From positions 113,582,219 to 113,646,218 of the forward strand of contig CM056577.1 of the NCBI GenBank assembly GCA_029721435.1: a stretch of DNA of 64,000 nt, given 5' to 3'. The position numbers and the translations under genes were made by a program. Of the stretch, positions 9,692 to 24,200 are shown piece after piece. Position 1 is the first letter of the stretch, and every line of letters starts with the position of its first letter. Below the pieces are notes generated by a model that saw only the letters and a program-made list of their open reading frames with translations, made no database searches and was not told the DNA's origin. The DNA is from Gymnothorax reevesii (lineage: Eukaryota; Chordata; Actinopteri; Anguilliformes; Muraenidae).

Positions 9692-11400
9692 CAAAATAAT
9701 AAAAGAGACCTAAAATCAATTAAATAATCAACCTCCATAACTGCACTTGCCAATGTTGATAATGTAGATTATGAAAGTTATTTCATTCCAGGGATGATGA
9801 CAACACGTTTTGTTTTGATTTGACTGGTAAGAAGTCAAAGGGCTGCTGGCTTCCCTGTACTAAGTTGTGCCACTCTGGCATTAGAAAGAGCTCTGGTAGT
9901 GGCAAGACCATAGCCTTATCTGATTGGCTAATCCTTTGCCAAGTGGTGCCAACTTCGTTTGGCTTCCTTGGGGACAAGACATTAGTCGTCTTATTATTCA
10001 ATCAATGCATATGTAAGATTCTTGCATTAAATTTAAGTCCTTGAACATGGAGGTTTTTTAGTTTCACGTGCGTTACGGTGGATTTCACCACTAGTTATTA
10101 GAAACAGACTATGACTCCAGACTACTCATGCTTTTCTTTACTCAGGGGTTGGCAGTAATGCGAATGCTACTCAGGGGTTGGAAGCCAGCCATTTCTCGTT
10201 TTTGGTTTACCACTGTAATCACAGAGCTAGTTTGCCAGATTGGTTAACAAGAATAGTCAATGCTGCAATGTGCTGGAATTTTGCTTCATGTGGCGATCTG
10301 TTTTAGAATTTATTCCGCATTCAACGAAATAGAATCCCTTGGATTTTTGCTCATTTAAAATGCGAACAGCTATTACAGTGTGTAGAGTAGTACTTGCTCT
10401 TTATAGGGTGTGAAAAGCATTGATACAAGCTTGCATTTCGCCTGGATGATCAGAATGGTAAACAGCAAGCTTTACGTCTGTGCAAACATTCTGACCATAA
10501 AATAAGCGAAGGCGCAACACCCTGTAAACGCCATTTTTATGAAAATTGAGTTAAATGTGACTTTGACAAGCTTTCATTGTGTGCATGCCAATAATAAAAT
10601 CACATTTTGGTGAAACCCCATAAATTCCATAGTAAAATCCTTCAGCAACTTCAGCTGACACCTGACACCACATTTAACGCCAGGTAAAAATCTTCATTTT
10701 ACAACAAAAGAGCTCAGGTGGACTTAGTGGGTTTTGAATCTGAACTCTTCACCTTTAATGAGTACGTGTGCTTGCTGATGCAGCTTTGCAGAAAAATGGA
10801 CGAAACTCTGAACTTTATCATGGAGAAAAGGCATGTATGGGTTTGGAGAGGTTACTGGTGACCATTGATGTCCAGCTGCGCCCATATTTATAAACTCATT
10901 CTAAATTCAATCAGAAAATCATTAATTCATATTGAATTTCACGACTCCAAAGTTGATTTGCGTTAAAAATGAGACTATTTTATGATCTGACAGTGCACCA
11001 TTTTGAGAGCTCTGGGACTTTGAGGAGCCCCCAGGAGTGCTGTCTCATTTGGCTTCTGAAGAGTGGACAATTAGTTTTTTCATGCTCAGATGAAGCGTGC
11101 TTGTGGTCTTGGAGTTTATGATCTGAGAAATTTATTGTTTTAACCCCCAGCCATTTTTCAATCCTCAGCATTTTTTTTTTACAATTTCAATGCTGAATTT
11201 TCATGATTTTTTAATGTTTGCAGCCCCTTTTCTCGACTAAAATCACGAAAATAAACTGAAATACGATGTAATTGTAAATGCTGCAAGTGTCTCGTCATAT
11301 TTGAGCCATATATGGTTTCTCTTTACGAAACCTGAATCTTGAATTATAAAGCATTAAATTTGGTAACCCATAAATAGCCACATTTGGCTTTCTGCGCAAG
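9692..11400. other. Intergenic stretch without recognised genes
   Basis: Only short chance open frames; none resembles a known domain or carries splice-site support. I see no tandem repeat or transposon ends that I can pair. Confidence 0.45.
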
Positions 11401-11409
11401 GGGGTTAAG

Positions 11410-11765
11410 GATAGAGTGACGAGCTTGAACATCCGGGAGGTGCTTATATTAGTGGCGCTGCTCCTCTGTGTTTGGAGGAGTCAGTTGAGGTGGTTTGGAC
11501 ACCTGGCCCAGATGCTTCCTGGATCTCTCCCCTTAGAGATTTTCCAGGCATGTAAAAAACAAAGGAGGCCCTAAGGCTGACCTTGGATGTGCTGAAGGGA
11601 CTATACCTTCCAACTGGCCAGGGAACATCTTGGGGTCCCCCAGGAAGGGTCAGAGGAAGTAGCTGAGGAGGGGAATGTGTGACCCTCTTTGCTTAGTCTG
11701 CAACCCCAACTGCTCAGCTCTGGATAAGCAGCTGAAGATGAGTAGATGGACGGATGGACAGACAA
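11410..11765 (+). mobile_element. 3' end of an RTE/Rex-like LINE
   Basis: A degenerate reading frame gives SQLRWFGHLAQM, the C-terminal tail motif of fish non-LTR retrotransposons that read QLRWFGHLVRM. It is followed by a GC-rich tail ending ctctggataagcagctgaag and a short run of (gatggacg)-type repeats, as at the 3' end of Rex-type elements. 5'-truncated, as is usual for LINE copies. Confidence 0.65.
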
Positions 11766-12086
11766 AACTAGCACACTGCATATATAATTTAAACAGTAAT
11801 TAAAAATGTTTAAAGTTCAATAATGACAAAGTGCTGTGTTGGTGTTACAATTTCATTTTTAATAAACATTGGTAGTCTCAATCCCCCTTGTATAGTCCAA
11901 AATGAAAAAAAGCAGAAAATGGAGATTCATCTTGGACTAGCTGGGAAACACCCATCCAGTTTTGCCTGCAATGTACATAGCAATATTCCTAGATCCTCCA
12001 TCAAAGAGAGGAGACGACATTGCAGACAATAATTCCGCAACACTTGGTCCAGATACAAGTCAGGATAACAGCTTTGGACAGTTGAA

Positions 12087-12092
12087 TTTAAT
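12087..12092 (-). terminator. cndp2: Possible polyadenylation signal of cndp2
   Basis: ATTAAA on the minus strand about 66 nt beyond the stop codon, a common variant of the canonical hexamer. No AATAAA is closer on this strand. Confidence 0.4.
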
Positions 12093-12157
12093 ACAAATTA
12101 AAGAGCAGTCAGCTACACTCTAACAAATCTCCTCAGGTATTGAAGAATCCAGTTGCG

Positions 12158-12224
12158 TTATTCCAGCAGAGAAACTTCATGGAAGTAGGCACCCAGCATC
12201 TTTGTTCCCTGGATGTAGTTCGAC
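12158..12224 (-). CDS. cndp2: cndp2 coding exon 11 (C-terminus)
   Basis: Reads [20 protein letters not shown] then Glu and TAA (12160-12158). Acceptor TGTTTTCAG. The 21-residue tail aligns with human CNDP2, ending one residue shorter overall. Confidence 0.93.
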
Positions 12225-15200
12225 CTGAAAACAGAACAAATTCAGAAAAGCACTTCATCAAAAAACAATAATCAATATAAATTTTTAATACAACATACAT
12301 GTCTGGAGAGGCTAAAATGGCCTAGGAAAGAACATTGCACCATTTGTCTCGAAGGTAATGTAGCACCTATCCGGTGCCAAACTTTGTTCAGTTTAGCAAT
12401 CAGTCAGCTGCTAAAATATAGTGAGCACCCATGATTCACAAACAGCTTATCCAGGAGTTAACGATAGTGTCACTGTGATTTTAATTTTTTATTCTGTGCT
12501 CTTAAAAGCATAAAAGGATACCATTACAATGAAGGGGAAATACAGAATGTTCACTTTGAGGATATTTTCATCCATATTTGAATGAACCATTGAGAAACAA
12601 CAGTACTTCTGTACATTTAAGGGATAAAATAATACGCAAAGCTGGCTTTCAAATAAACCTCTGCGAGCCACTACTGGGTGGAGAAAATTTGGAGAAACCA
12701 TTTGAGAGAAAAGAAACATTGAAAAATAAAAATTTGTGAAATTTTATTTCAACTCAAATAATGTCTTTTCCAAAAATACAGCAATATCTCGTTCATACTT
12801 GTCACGCAATCACACATAAAAAATGCCCCACTGCAAAATTAATTTACAAATACACAGACTTGCATTGCTGTCATGTGCAGCCTACCTCCTGGCCTCGGGT
12901 TACTGGGGACATGGTGGACCTCAGCAGCACAGCAAAATCCTCAGTTTATATACATACAGTGCCGTGAAAAAGTATTTGCCCCCGTCCTGATTTCTTATTT
13001 CTTTGCGTATTTGTCACACTTCAGATCATCAAACACGCTTTAGTATTTGACAAAGATAACCAGAGTAAATAAAAAAATGCAGTCTTAAATGATAATTTCA
13101 TTTATTAAAGGAAAATTCCGGTGTGAAATTGACTTGGGGTGTATTGAGACATCATAACGAGTCCTAACTTTTGTCGAATACCCCACCTCTGTACACACGC
13201 AACATTTCAAAATAAATCGCTTTTTAGCCAAAGCTCCCAACAGGCTTACAATGGAAGCGAATTGGGCATAGCATTGCCATGCAAAGAAATTGCTATTTTT
13301 TCATCATTAACAAGGCTCAAAGTAGCTCCACACTTCATTGGTAGAATTCTGAGGGCCCTGACATTTAAAAATGAGGCACTGAGAACTTTAAAAATGCACA
13401 GGTAGTTAATTGAAAAAGACTATTTATGCAAAAACCACCTGTGCATTTTCAGAGTTCTAAGTACCTTGTCTGGAGGTGATTCCAGTGGTCGAGACGCGCA
13501 ACCACGGCCCCGGCCCAGTTAAATTAGCCTGAAGTTCCTGCGGTGGAAACGGGCCTTTTGATTTTGTATTCTACGGACCTCAACTGCCTGCAGTGCATGG
13601 ATAGTCCATCAGGGGGAAGATGACATGTATCTGATTGCATACATCAGGTTTTCAAGTCAAGGGCTGATCATATGGATGACATAGATTCCAGAGAAAGTCA
13701 TGTTTCAAATATGATACAAATGGCATTACAGAGTTAAGGGTTAACATGTTTGAAAGTTCAGGTGCATGACTGGTGCGCACAACAGGACTTCTCAGATCCA
13801 AACTGATTGAAGACATGGGAAACCTCTTCAGCATCTATTATCTGATAAACTAGTTTCTAGCGCATGTTTGGTTGTATTTATTGTAAAATCGCAACACCAG
13901 TCCTAGTGTGTGGCATGTGCGTGTAGGAGTGCGCCTGCACGTGCATGCCTTTTCCCTCTGCTTGATAAAATTCATGAAGTTTTGCCCATTTGCTTTTTTT
14001 CTATTTGACTGTGACAACATTTAAATGATGCGATGGAAGTGGTTGCCATTCTTATTGGGTCATACTATCTCAAATCACCCAGTTTTAGGAAAATTCCCAT
14101 GATCACAGATTTTCATGAGCTTTAAAAAATATCTTTGGATACATCATGAAACCATGCCATGTCTTTGTAGCAATGTCTTTACAGTTTTAGAGGTACAAGG
14201 TCTCAACAGCTAGGTTTCACGTTCTTCTTTTTCTCACCCATAAGTGAGGTTTGTCACTTTCATTCCATACAGGAGCTTCATATCTCACAAGTTAATGGGC
14301 ATATCCTCATTACATTAGGTGGGTAACCATATTTCAACCCAGGCTTTTGGAGTGTGGCATTATAAACACTGAACTTCCTACAATTTTTTCACTTCCGAGT
14401 GTCAAAACATGCAATATTAACTCAAGTTTTTTTATTTTAGGTATTTAGGGGCCCACCAAAGGCCTCCAATCAGACAGATTCAAGTGTAAAAATGAAAAAA
14501 GCATAAAGGAATGATGACATTTACCTAGCCAATAGACAGATTCAAAAATGATATTTCTTTCAAAATGCAACAAAAAAATTGGCCATTATTTGATAGGGCA
14601 TTTGACCATGTTGACAATTATCCCAATGCTTCAAAACAAACAAACAAAAAAAGCACCTGGGCCAGTTAATAGGTGAATGAAGATGATCATCTGACTGCTA
14701 TTCAGATGGGCCACCAAGAACATTGAGGGCATCATATTTTTTCAGGGAACATTCAAAGTAATGCAGATAAGAATCAAATAGATGGGCGCTATTTCTTAGC
14801 AAGACGACTGCAAGTTTATGCTCCCATCATAGCTTTGTCCCACCTCTGACACAGGATCAGAAATGAGAAGAATGATCGACAGGTTTCTGTGTCAATTTAT
14901 CAGCAGACCATCTACATACTATGTGTGTATGACCGAGAATAGTAAATTGGGAATAAAATAAAATGCTCTGATGAGCTGTGTATTTGCCAGTTTAAGGAGA
15001 AGGTCAGGCACCATTCTTTCCCAGCCACCTGGTATACACACTGATCAGTGCTGGGTGCCATTCCAGCATATCATCCACCCTATGAAAGCATCAGGTATGA
15101 AGAGACATGGAGCATGCCACTGCTGTTTGTCATCAGAGACAAACATCATCATTCAGGCTTTGTTGGCACAACACTTTTCAGTATTATGCTGATTATAGCT

Positions 15201-18200
15201 ACATAAATGCACCATAACCGCTTTAAACAGATGAGCCGAAAGAGTGAAACCACTGACAGATTAAATAAATAATCAACAATCCGTCCATCTGTCCGATGGG
15301 TGGGGGCAGTGGTATCATCATACTAGGAAATTAACTCACGGTAAAATATTCATTTTGACAGAAGCAATTCTAGTTTGGAGGGAAGCTGGCAAGTTACCCC
15401 ATCTGATTATATAATGTTCAATCTCTTTAAATATTTTATTATAATAAGAATATACTATAGACTTAAGGGAGGGTTGGATTTTAACACCCAAATAAGTCAG
15501 GTGATCATGTACTGGGATACAAGCGGGAATGACAGTACGTTTTGCCTCATCATTCAAGAACATTATAGCGGATTTCCCCCAGTTAATTTTATATCTGGAT
15601 AACTTTCTAAATTCTTCAAACAGTTTAAGAAGATTTGAAATAGAATTTTGGATATCTGTCATATACAAAGGAATGTCATCCGCATACAGCGACATGACAT
15701 GAGTATAGATGATTTAAATTGAATGGGAGAGATAACTTTGTACCGTCTGAGGTATTGGGCAAGGGGTTCAAGAGATGAATAATTTTGGTGAAAGCGGACA
15801 GCCTTGATGGGTCCCTCCTAGGATCGGAAATGAAGGAGAATGCAAACCATTTGTCCAGACTGAGGCAGAAGGATTACAATACAATACACGGATCATATCA
15901 ATAAAACTTATGCTGAAACCAAATTTCTCCAGAACCGCCCACAGAAAACCCCATTCAATTCTGTCAAACACTTTTTTAGCGTCTAATGAAAAAATTGCAG
16001 TTTGGGAATGCTGCTGTGCCCCTAGGTTTTGAAAAATATTCAACACTTTCTCCCTCGAGAAATAAAGTAAAAACAATATTCCTCACTTTATCATAGTCAT
16101 CCATTTTTATTAGTCATTCATGGACTGAAAGGTCGTCAAATATTTGCATAAAAACATTATTTTAATGGCATGGTCATGTGGACCTTAAAAACAAACTTCG
16201 ACAGGTTTCGGCATCAAGCCTTCATTGGGAAGTCATACCAATGCATGACTTCCTGATGAAGGCTTGATGCCGAAACGCGTCAAAGTTTGTTTTGAAGGTC
16301 CACATGACCATGTAGTTAAAATAAAGGCATTTTAATAGTAATCAGAGTGCCTTGAAGTCTTTTCTTATTGCACAAGCAGGGCTCGAATTTCACGACGGAC
16401 ATCGATGGCAATTGCCGTCGATGCCCTACCTGTTTGCCGTGCTGCCCACCTATAAAAGCCCCAGTTCACAGCAGTAGAATGCCATGCCCTTTTCCCGCAT
16501 TGCTGTAAGTGCCCCTCGGCCGAAATACCTACCCAAAATAAATAAATCACACAGCATTTACCGTTTTTACCAGTGGCGGGTCATCAGCCGTAAAAAAGGG
16601 AAGCCAAAACCTCGCCCTTGAAAGCTTAATGACTTAAACCTTTCGCAGTTTACTTTTCTTGATCAGCAGTTGCTCATACGAATTGGAAGGAGGACAGTAA
16701 AATTTATTTTCGATGGAAAATGATGACGCAAATTCTCAATACGTCTTTATAAATTAGTTTGCGAGGCTTCTTTCGCAAGAGGCCACGAGAATCCATTTTC
16801 TACAATCTTAATATAGAAGAAAAGACTGCAATGTTGCACAGCTTATTCTTTAATGAGCCTCACTAATCAATTCGCAAATCTATGCCGTTTCATAAGCTAC
16901 TTGAGTGCGGAATTTATAAAGACGTAGGCCAATGGTAATTTACATTGTCACTTGTGTGTGAAAGAAACCCGCTCAATTTCATGGTGCAATGTATAACAAT
17001 GCTATGGAAAATAAATTTGACTGTCTTTCTACCAATTTGTATGAGCAACTGCTGATCAAAACAGGAGGAAGTCCGAATTTCGCGGGTGGCAGAAGATGGA
17101 CAAAATGGCTAAATATGATTATTTTTTCAATGACCCAGTGTTTGATTGGAATGCCCTTTGCTTGTACTTGCATTATAGCAAACGATGTCCCAGTGCAATA
17201 CTGAGCCAATTTCCAAGACAGCAAGCAGGGAAAATACGGGAAATGTTTTCTTTCAAGAATGGTTTTGATTTGCATAACGCACGCTGATTGGTCACTTTAT
17301 GTGAGGAACATCTGAGACTACGGACCTTTACTCTTTATTAGCTAAAGTGATGACCTAAAGTTCCATGGTGGATTTGCTGCTGTGCCCCCAAGGTAGCGGC
17401 AGACTTTGCTGTGGTGCCCTTTATATGGAGGCACATTTGCCGTAGTGCCCTTATATTTGCAGCATGGACCACGGCAACTTTTGCCGTGCCCCTTATCACC
17501 TGTAGTTCGAGGCCTGCACAAGGCTTGTTGAAATCTCATTTCGTTTCCAAGATTTTGACCAATGAACTTCAGCAGGGGGCGTGGCTTAGCACATAAATGG
17601 ACAAAATTCAACAACCATTGGGCCAATCATCACAGAACTTACAGGATATGTCCATATTAGTACCAGGAACATAGCTTGGCAGTTTCGTGCAAATCGACCA
17701 ATAGGGGGCGCTATAAATGCAAAAAATAGGGCATGGCATGACACAATTCAGACTATAAATCAGTAATTGTTAGTCCTTTAGCCATAAAACTCACAGGAAA
17801 TATTCATATAAGTACCTGAAACATACCCTGAAAATTTCATTCAAATTGACTAATAGGGGGTGCGATAAATGCAAAACAAAGCAGCGTGGTACAACACAAA
17901 TCAGACTATAAATCAGTAATAGTTTGTCCTATAGCCGTAAAACTCACAGGATATATTTATATTAGTACTTGAAACATTCCCTGAAAATTTCATTCAAACT
18001 GACCGATAGGGGGCACTATAACGGTTTGACCGATTCCATTCGTCTTTGGTGTCAAGGTATATTGGTGTGATACGCCGACCCCATAAGATTTCCGTGACCT
18101 TGGCATTATTCTCAAGGTCATTACGACCATTTGACCACTTACAAATTCCCTGTCAACATGATATCTCAAGAACGGTCCAACTGATTCCGTTCATCTTTGG

Positions 18201-21200
18201 TTTCAAGGTGTATTAGGGGCGGGGGACATAGTATTCAGCTCCATCCGTCTGGCCATCCATCCGTCATGTCCCGTTTGTTGTGAACGCGATATCTCAAGAA
18301 CAGTTTGACCATTTCTATTCATCTTTGATGTCAAAGTGCATTAGGGGGGTGCTCACTCCCTACTTGATTTACATGACCTTGGCATTATTGTCAAGGTCAT
18401 TACAACCATATTTCCACTTACAAATACCTTGTCAACATGATATCTCATGATATATGTTCGGCCGTCCGTCCGTTACGTCCGTCACTTATTCTGTAACATC
18501 TGTTTCGAAGCACCAACGAGGCGCTGAAATCTGCATTGCGATTCGGTCTAGTGGGAACGAATTGTAGAGGAACCGGTGCTACATTAGCAGCCGATTTTGT
18601 TACCAAATCTAGCATTACTGTAGTTTGGTGTTGCTTGTGAATGGAGGCACGCAGTAGGTAAGCTGTGTAATTTATGACCTGTTCATATCAATCATGTTCA
18701 CATAACTAAGGACTCATAGAGAAATTTTCACACCGTGTTTTCCTAGTTCATCATGAGGGGATGATTGTGCTTCAGCTTCCACCGTTTTTACTGGTAAAAA
18801 TAAAATCCGCGAATATTCACTCCCTCACAATTACTGACTGCACGATAACAATATTTGGCTTTTCAACCCCACAGACACCTGTGAGCCAATAAGACAGCAT
18901 TTGGACGTATTTTCCGGTGAAAACCCTATCTGATTGGTCTTTCTTGGCTCCATTCATTGAAAATAAAACAATAAAAAATTGGGGCTCAAGAAAAATCTTG
19001 GGGGCCACAGCCTTGAATGCTCTGGGCAGGCGACACCACTGTTTGCCATTGAACTTTTATTCCTCATCAAATACATTCGCGACCGTGACTACTGCTCTTA
19101 ATTTTCTCCTCATCACCAATAAATTATTTTCATCAATGACGAAAATGACGAGCGCCAGCGGGAACCCTGCGTTCACCCTTGGTGAGTACATATAGAATGA
19201 CCCAAGTACTTGTTCAGACACCTTGCATTTATGACTAAAATGCAGAGGGTAAGGCAGGCATTACCTCTCAGTCTATTCCTAAGGCCACCTCCCACTATTT
19301 CACTCTTTTCTTTTTCTGGAGAATGTTTCCGTTAAAACCAGCTAGTTATCAAAGCACAGCTAGTAGTGTTAAGTGTGGTTTACCTGTTCAGCTTCTCATT
19401 CTGTGAGTGTGCGCCATCATCACAAGATCCCATGGGCAGCAGCATGACGTTACGTCCCGTAGCTTCTTGGAAGGTGAGGGTGACTGGAATGCTGCCCCCC
19501 TCACGTGTCAGGTCAGGCTCCACTCCAAACACTGCCGAGAGTCAAGAGAAAAATTTAAGTGCAAGGGCCTTCGAAAACTAAAAGCCACCTTGACAATCTC
19601 CCCAGCACACATTATGAGACTTTATCTGAGCATACGTACAACAGAATGGTCACATATGCGCAAATTAATATTGTTGAATAATCACCTTCCATTCACCTCC
19701 ATTCCATGCGAGTGAAGGGGTGAATGAAACATACTTTCTGCTGGCAAAGTAAAATTGCATCATCGCGTTGCATGGAGTTGAACTTTGGCAAACTGAGATG
19801 CGCAAATCTGTGTGGTCAGCCAATCACTCAGTTCCAGGTCTGGTTCAACCCAACAAGATTCTGACATAATATTCATGTACAGACCGATTCAGATGCATGA
19901 GTGACTCGGCAGGGCATTCAGTCACATACAGAAAATGGCATTGTTAGAGCAGAATCAGTTGTGCAACTGATTCTAGTAATCAAGGTCTTTACCAAAGACC
20001 CGAAGGGTTGATTATAAGGAGTGGAATTACTTGGCTGGAATGAAAGTCGGTACCCACACCAGCCTATTCGGAATAATTTTGGACACCCCTGGTATGACGT
20101 TTACTATGTCCAAAAAGCCTCAAATGGAGATAACATCTCATTTTGCACAAAAACATTTAAAGAAAGAAAGTTAAAGGGACCTCATCTCAAAATCAAAATT
20201 TGATTTAATGCATGATCTGCTGAAAGACATGCCATCAGCATGAATACCAGGCACGGCGGTAGGATTTCAGTTTGGGGTGGGCCAGACCTATTATGGGTGG
20301 GCCTAAATTCCAAAGATTAGGTCACGTAATGAAACTTCAGCCCAGTTTAGACCAAAGATTTGCGAGGAGACGAGACCGTTTTGGAACTTCGCAAGGAGGA
20401 GTTGCAGTGTGAACTGGCCCGTCGCAGCTCGACTCAATCCGGCTAGTGAAGACGCCAGAGATTCAGCATGTCAAATCGCAAGAGGCTGGTTTTCGAACTT
20501 AAAGCGCGTAACCAGTCTCAACAACCAATCAGCTCGTAGCGAATTCAGCTGGTCACGTCTGTTACAAACTGTCAGCTGTTTGGAACTGCGCGGGGAAAAG
20601 CCGGGAGAAATTTACAATAGAGGGCAGGTCTACCACTGAAAGTTCCTGGCACAGATTGGCAACAATGCCTTCGGTATCCCGTTGAAGCACCCATGAACCA
20701 GTGGCGCAATCAGAACTTAAAATTGCGTGGGTAATAAACATCCCTTTAAAACAATTCAGTTCTGACTCGATCGCAATCATTTTTTCTAATTACCTTCAAT
20801 CCGAAACCACTCCGCACTGTCAGGTGTTGCTTGTTCACCTCGTTATAGCAAAACGTTAATCGTTCATTTGGACACGCAATTTTGTGCATTACAAATTCCC
20901 TGTCTTTGATTCAATTCAAACAATTATATCGATCAAGAAGCACAGGCTAGATCGCCTGATGAGACAGAAAGGTAGTGCAGAATTTCCAGAGCAGTTTACC
21001 TCTCCAAAAATAGCCCATAGGCCGGCTTATTTTTCTGATCTAAATTACGCCTACTGATTAGTTGGCTTAGATTGCATCACGAACGATATTCGTATCAGTG
21101 AAAAATTGTTTTAACAAAGAAAAATGACCGAGTACAAGTTAGGACTAATAATTATATTATTAGATATACAAATATTATGTTTTTGGTCCGGCCGCCGCCG

Positions 21201-24200
21201 CACTACGTGTTAATGCGATAACTTCAGTAATATTTCAATTACAAATTCCAAATTTTGCACGTAAGTTGGTATCATAAAGAGGAAGAGTTGATTTGATTTT
21301 GGACGATTTACGATGTCTAGATTGGCCACCAGGGGCCAAAAACTGATTTCACTGTTAACACGTTAACTGCAGTGATATTTCAATTAGAAATTAAAAATTT
21401 TGCATAGAAGTAAGTATCATAAAGAGGAAGAACTGATTCGATTTTGGACAATTTGCTATTTCTAGATTGGCCACCAGGGGCCAAAAACTGAAAAAATCAC
21501 TATTTCGCGATAACTTCAGTAACATTTCAATTACAAATTTCGAGTTTTGCACATAAGTAAGTATCTTAAAGAGGAAGGACTGATTCAATTTTGGACAATT
21601 TACGATGTCTAGATTGGCCACCAGGGGCCAAAAACTGATTTCACTGTTAACGCGATAACTGCAGTAATATTTCAATTAGAAATTCCAAGTTTTGCATAGA
21701 AGTAAGTATCATAAAGAGGAAGAACTGATTCGGTTTTGGACAATTTGCTATTTCTAGATTGGCCACCAGGGGCCAAAAACTGAAAAAATCACTGTTCTGC
21801 GATAACTTCAGTAATATTTCAATTACAAATTTCAAGTTTTGCACATAAGTAAGTATCATAAAGAGGAAGAACTGATTCGATTTTGGACAATTTACCATCT
21901 CTAGATTGGCCACCAGGGGCCAAAAACTGATTTCACTGTTGACGCGATAACTGCAGTAATATTTCAATTAGAAATTCCAAGTTTTGCATAGAAGTAAGTA
22001 TCATAAAGAGGAAGAACTGATTCGGTTTTGGACAATTTGCTATTTCTAGATTGGCCACCAGGGGCCAAAAACTGAAAAAATCACTGTTCTGCGATAACTT
22101 CAGTAATATTTCAATTACAAATTTCAAGTTTTGCACATAAGTAAGTATCATAAAGAGGAAGAACTGATTCGATTTTGGACAATTTACCATCTCTAGATTG
22201 GCCACCAGGGGCCAAAAACTGATTTACATGTTAATGCGGTAACTGCAGTAATATTTCAATTAGAAATTCCAAGTTTTGCATATAAGTACGTATCATTAAG
22301 AGGAAACTCTGATTCGATTTTGGACAATTTACAATTTCTGGATTGGCCACCAGGGGCCAAAAACTGAAACAAAAATCACTGTTTTTATCTTATCTCTGGA
22401 AATATTTGTCCGATTGACCTCAAATCAAGAGCAAATGAAAGGTCATGACCTGAGAATGTGTCCCACGATGACATTATACCGGTTTGGTTCAAAATTGACA
22501 CAAGGTGGAGCTTTATCACATAAAATTCACCATATCTTTGGAACTATTTCTCCGATTGACATGAAACTATGTGCAACTGCAAGATAATGGCCTCACAACG
22601 TGTCAAATGATGACATCATACATGTACGGTTCAATATTTTGCCACCAGGTGGCGCTTTGTGATGGAAAATGACCATTTTGGCCATATCTTCAGAACCATT
22701 TGACCGACTGACCTGAAATTAAGTGCAAATGAAAGTCTATTGAAGGTCTATTCAAGGATCGGGGAATTGGAGGATTGGGGGCGTTCGGGGATATACCCCC
22801 AGCTGTCGCCTCCGACAGCATAAGCCTAGTTTGAACTTAATTTTTAAGTTTTTAAAATTAACAAATTTGAATCATTAATAAGTTGAATCATGGAATATAT
22901 TTAAAACAATTAATATTCTTTGTTTTTTAAAGAAAAGTTTAGGGTAGGCCTGTAGATGAGTGGGTGGGCCTAGGTCCACCCAGGGCCACCCATAACGCCA
23001 TGCCTGTTGAATACACTTAACTAAATCCAGACATTCATAAATGCATTTATGAAACATTTTGAATTAAACAAGGCAAACCTTCTTCAGCTACACAAAAATG
23101 TACCCAACGCAGCAAATGCATTCCCATTATTTGCTTATTTATTAAGGTAATTTTTTTTAGTTTGGCATCTCTATCCCACCCGAATATCAAATTTCCACTA
23201 GACAAACTACATACAGCCATGCTCATATGCAACTCATTCTGCCATCTTGGAGAGCAGACAGTTCATGGATCTTCTCCAAAATGTTCCTATAAGGTGCTGC
23301 TTCTTTTACATTTGTAGCAGGAAACCTCGCAAGCTCAGGACAAGGGCGGAGGAAACCCCAACAAGGGCTTGAATGGAATTTTACTGATGGAGGAGGAGGT
23401 GCTTGAGCAATGAACAATGTAGGCCGTTACCAACTGTATCCCTCTCATATCCCCTGCAGCACGAAGCCAATTATACACTGCTTTCAAAAGACTGCCAGCC
23501 ACAGAGAACACTGCCACAGCTTGGATTAGAACCAGAGCCGTGTTTGTCACTACTGCACTGCAATGTGGCGTCTTTACCAATTGAGCAAACCCCATGGAAT
23601 ACATTCTTAAGTTCTTAGGACTTTGTTATTGAAAGAAAGGAGCACAAATTGTGGGCTTTAACAATGTTGTTGTCCTTAGCTGAATTTGTACATCTCCATG
23701 ATAAGATAAGATAAGATAAGATAAGATGGCCGAAGGAATCCTACATAATTCACTTAGTTAATCCGTTGAACATATTTAAAGAGCTCAATCTGATTGCCCC
23801 CATGTATCCTTTTCCTAAAACTAAAGAGATTAAAGATATTAAGCCTCTTCTCATAGCTTTCATCTTTTATACCTGGAATTAACTTAGTGGTTCTTCTCTG
23901 ACCTTTTTCTAGAACCTCTATATCTTTCTTAAAGTATGGTCCCCAGAACTGTACACAATACTCCAGATGTGGTCTGACAAATGTGTTGTAGAAGAGAAGT
24001 ATCACCTCCTTGGACACAGGCATTCTCACAGTCAGCTGACAGTGAACTGTAACCTCTGATAGAAGACTGACGGCGCAAAGTGGTTTACAGACCCAAAAAG
24101 GAAACCAGACCATGTTTAATGTGCTGACACTGCGGTTTAACAAGAGGCACTCATTGGCCTGGCAGACCTATTGACCCCATCTTTCTGCTGTATTTGCAGT

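Noticed and set aside
20409..20639. 76-codon ORF within the hAT-type element as a transposase fragment
   Set aside because: No hAT catalytic or dimerisation motif is visible; it is likely chance.
21391..22205. Series of repeated frames ([15 protein letters not shown]) that look like a repeat protein
   Set aside because: They are the same 146-bp tandem DNA unit read repeatedly; unit lengths of 145 and 147 and mixed stops show no protein selection.
23403..23618. Possible functional tRNA from the A-box and B-box-like motifs
   Set aside because: No cloverleaf arms could be paired convincingly; a tRNA-derived SINE fits better.
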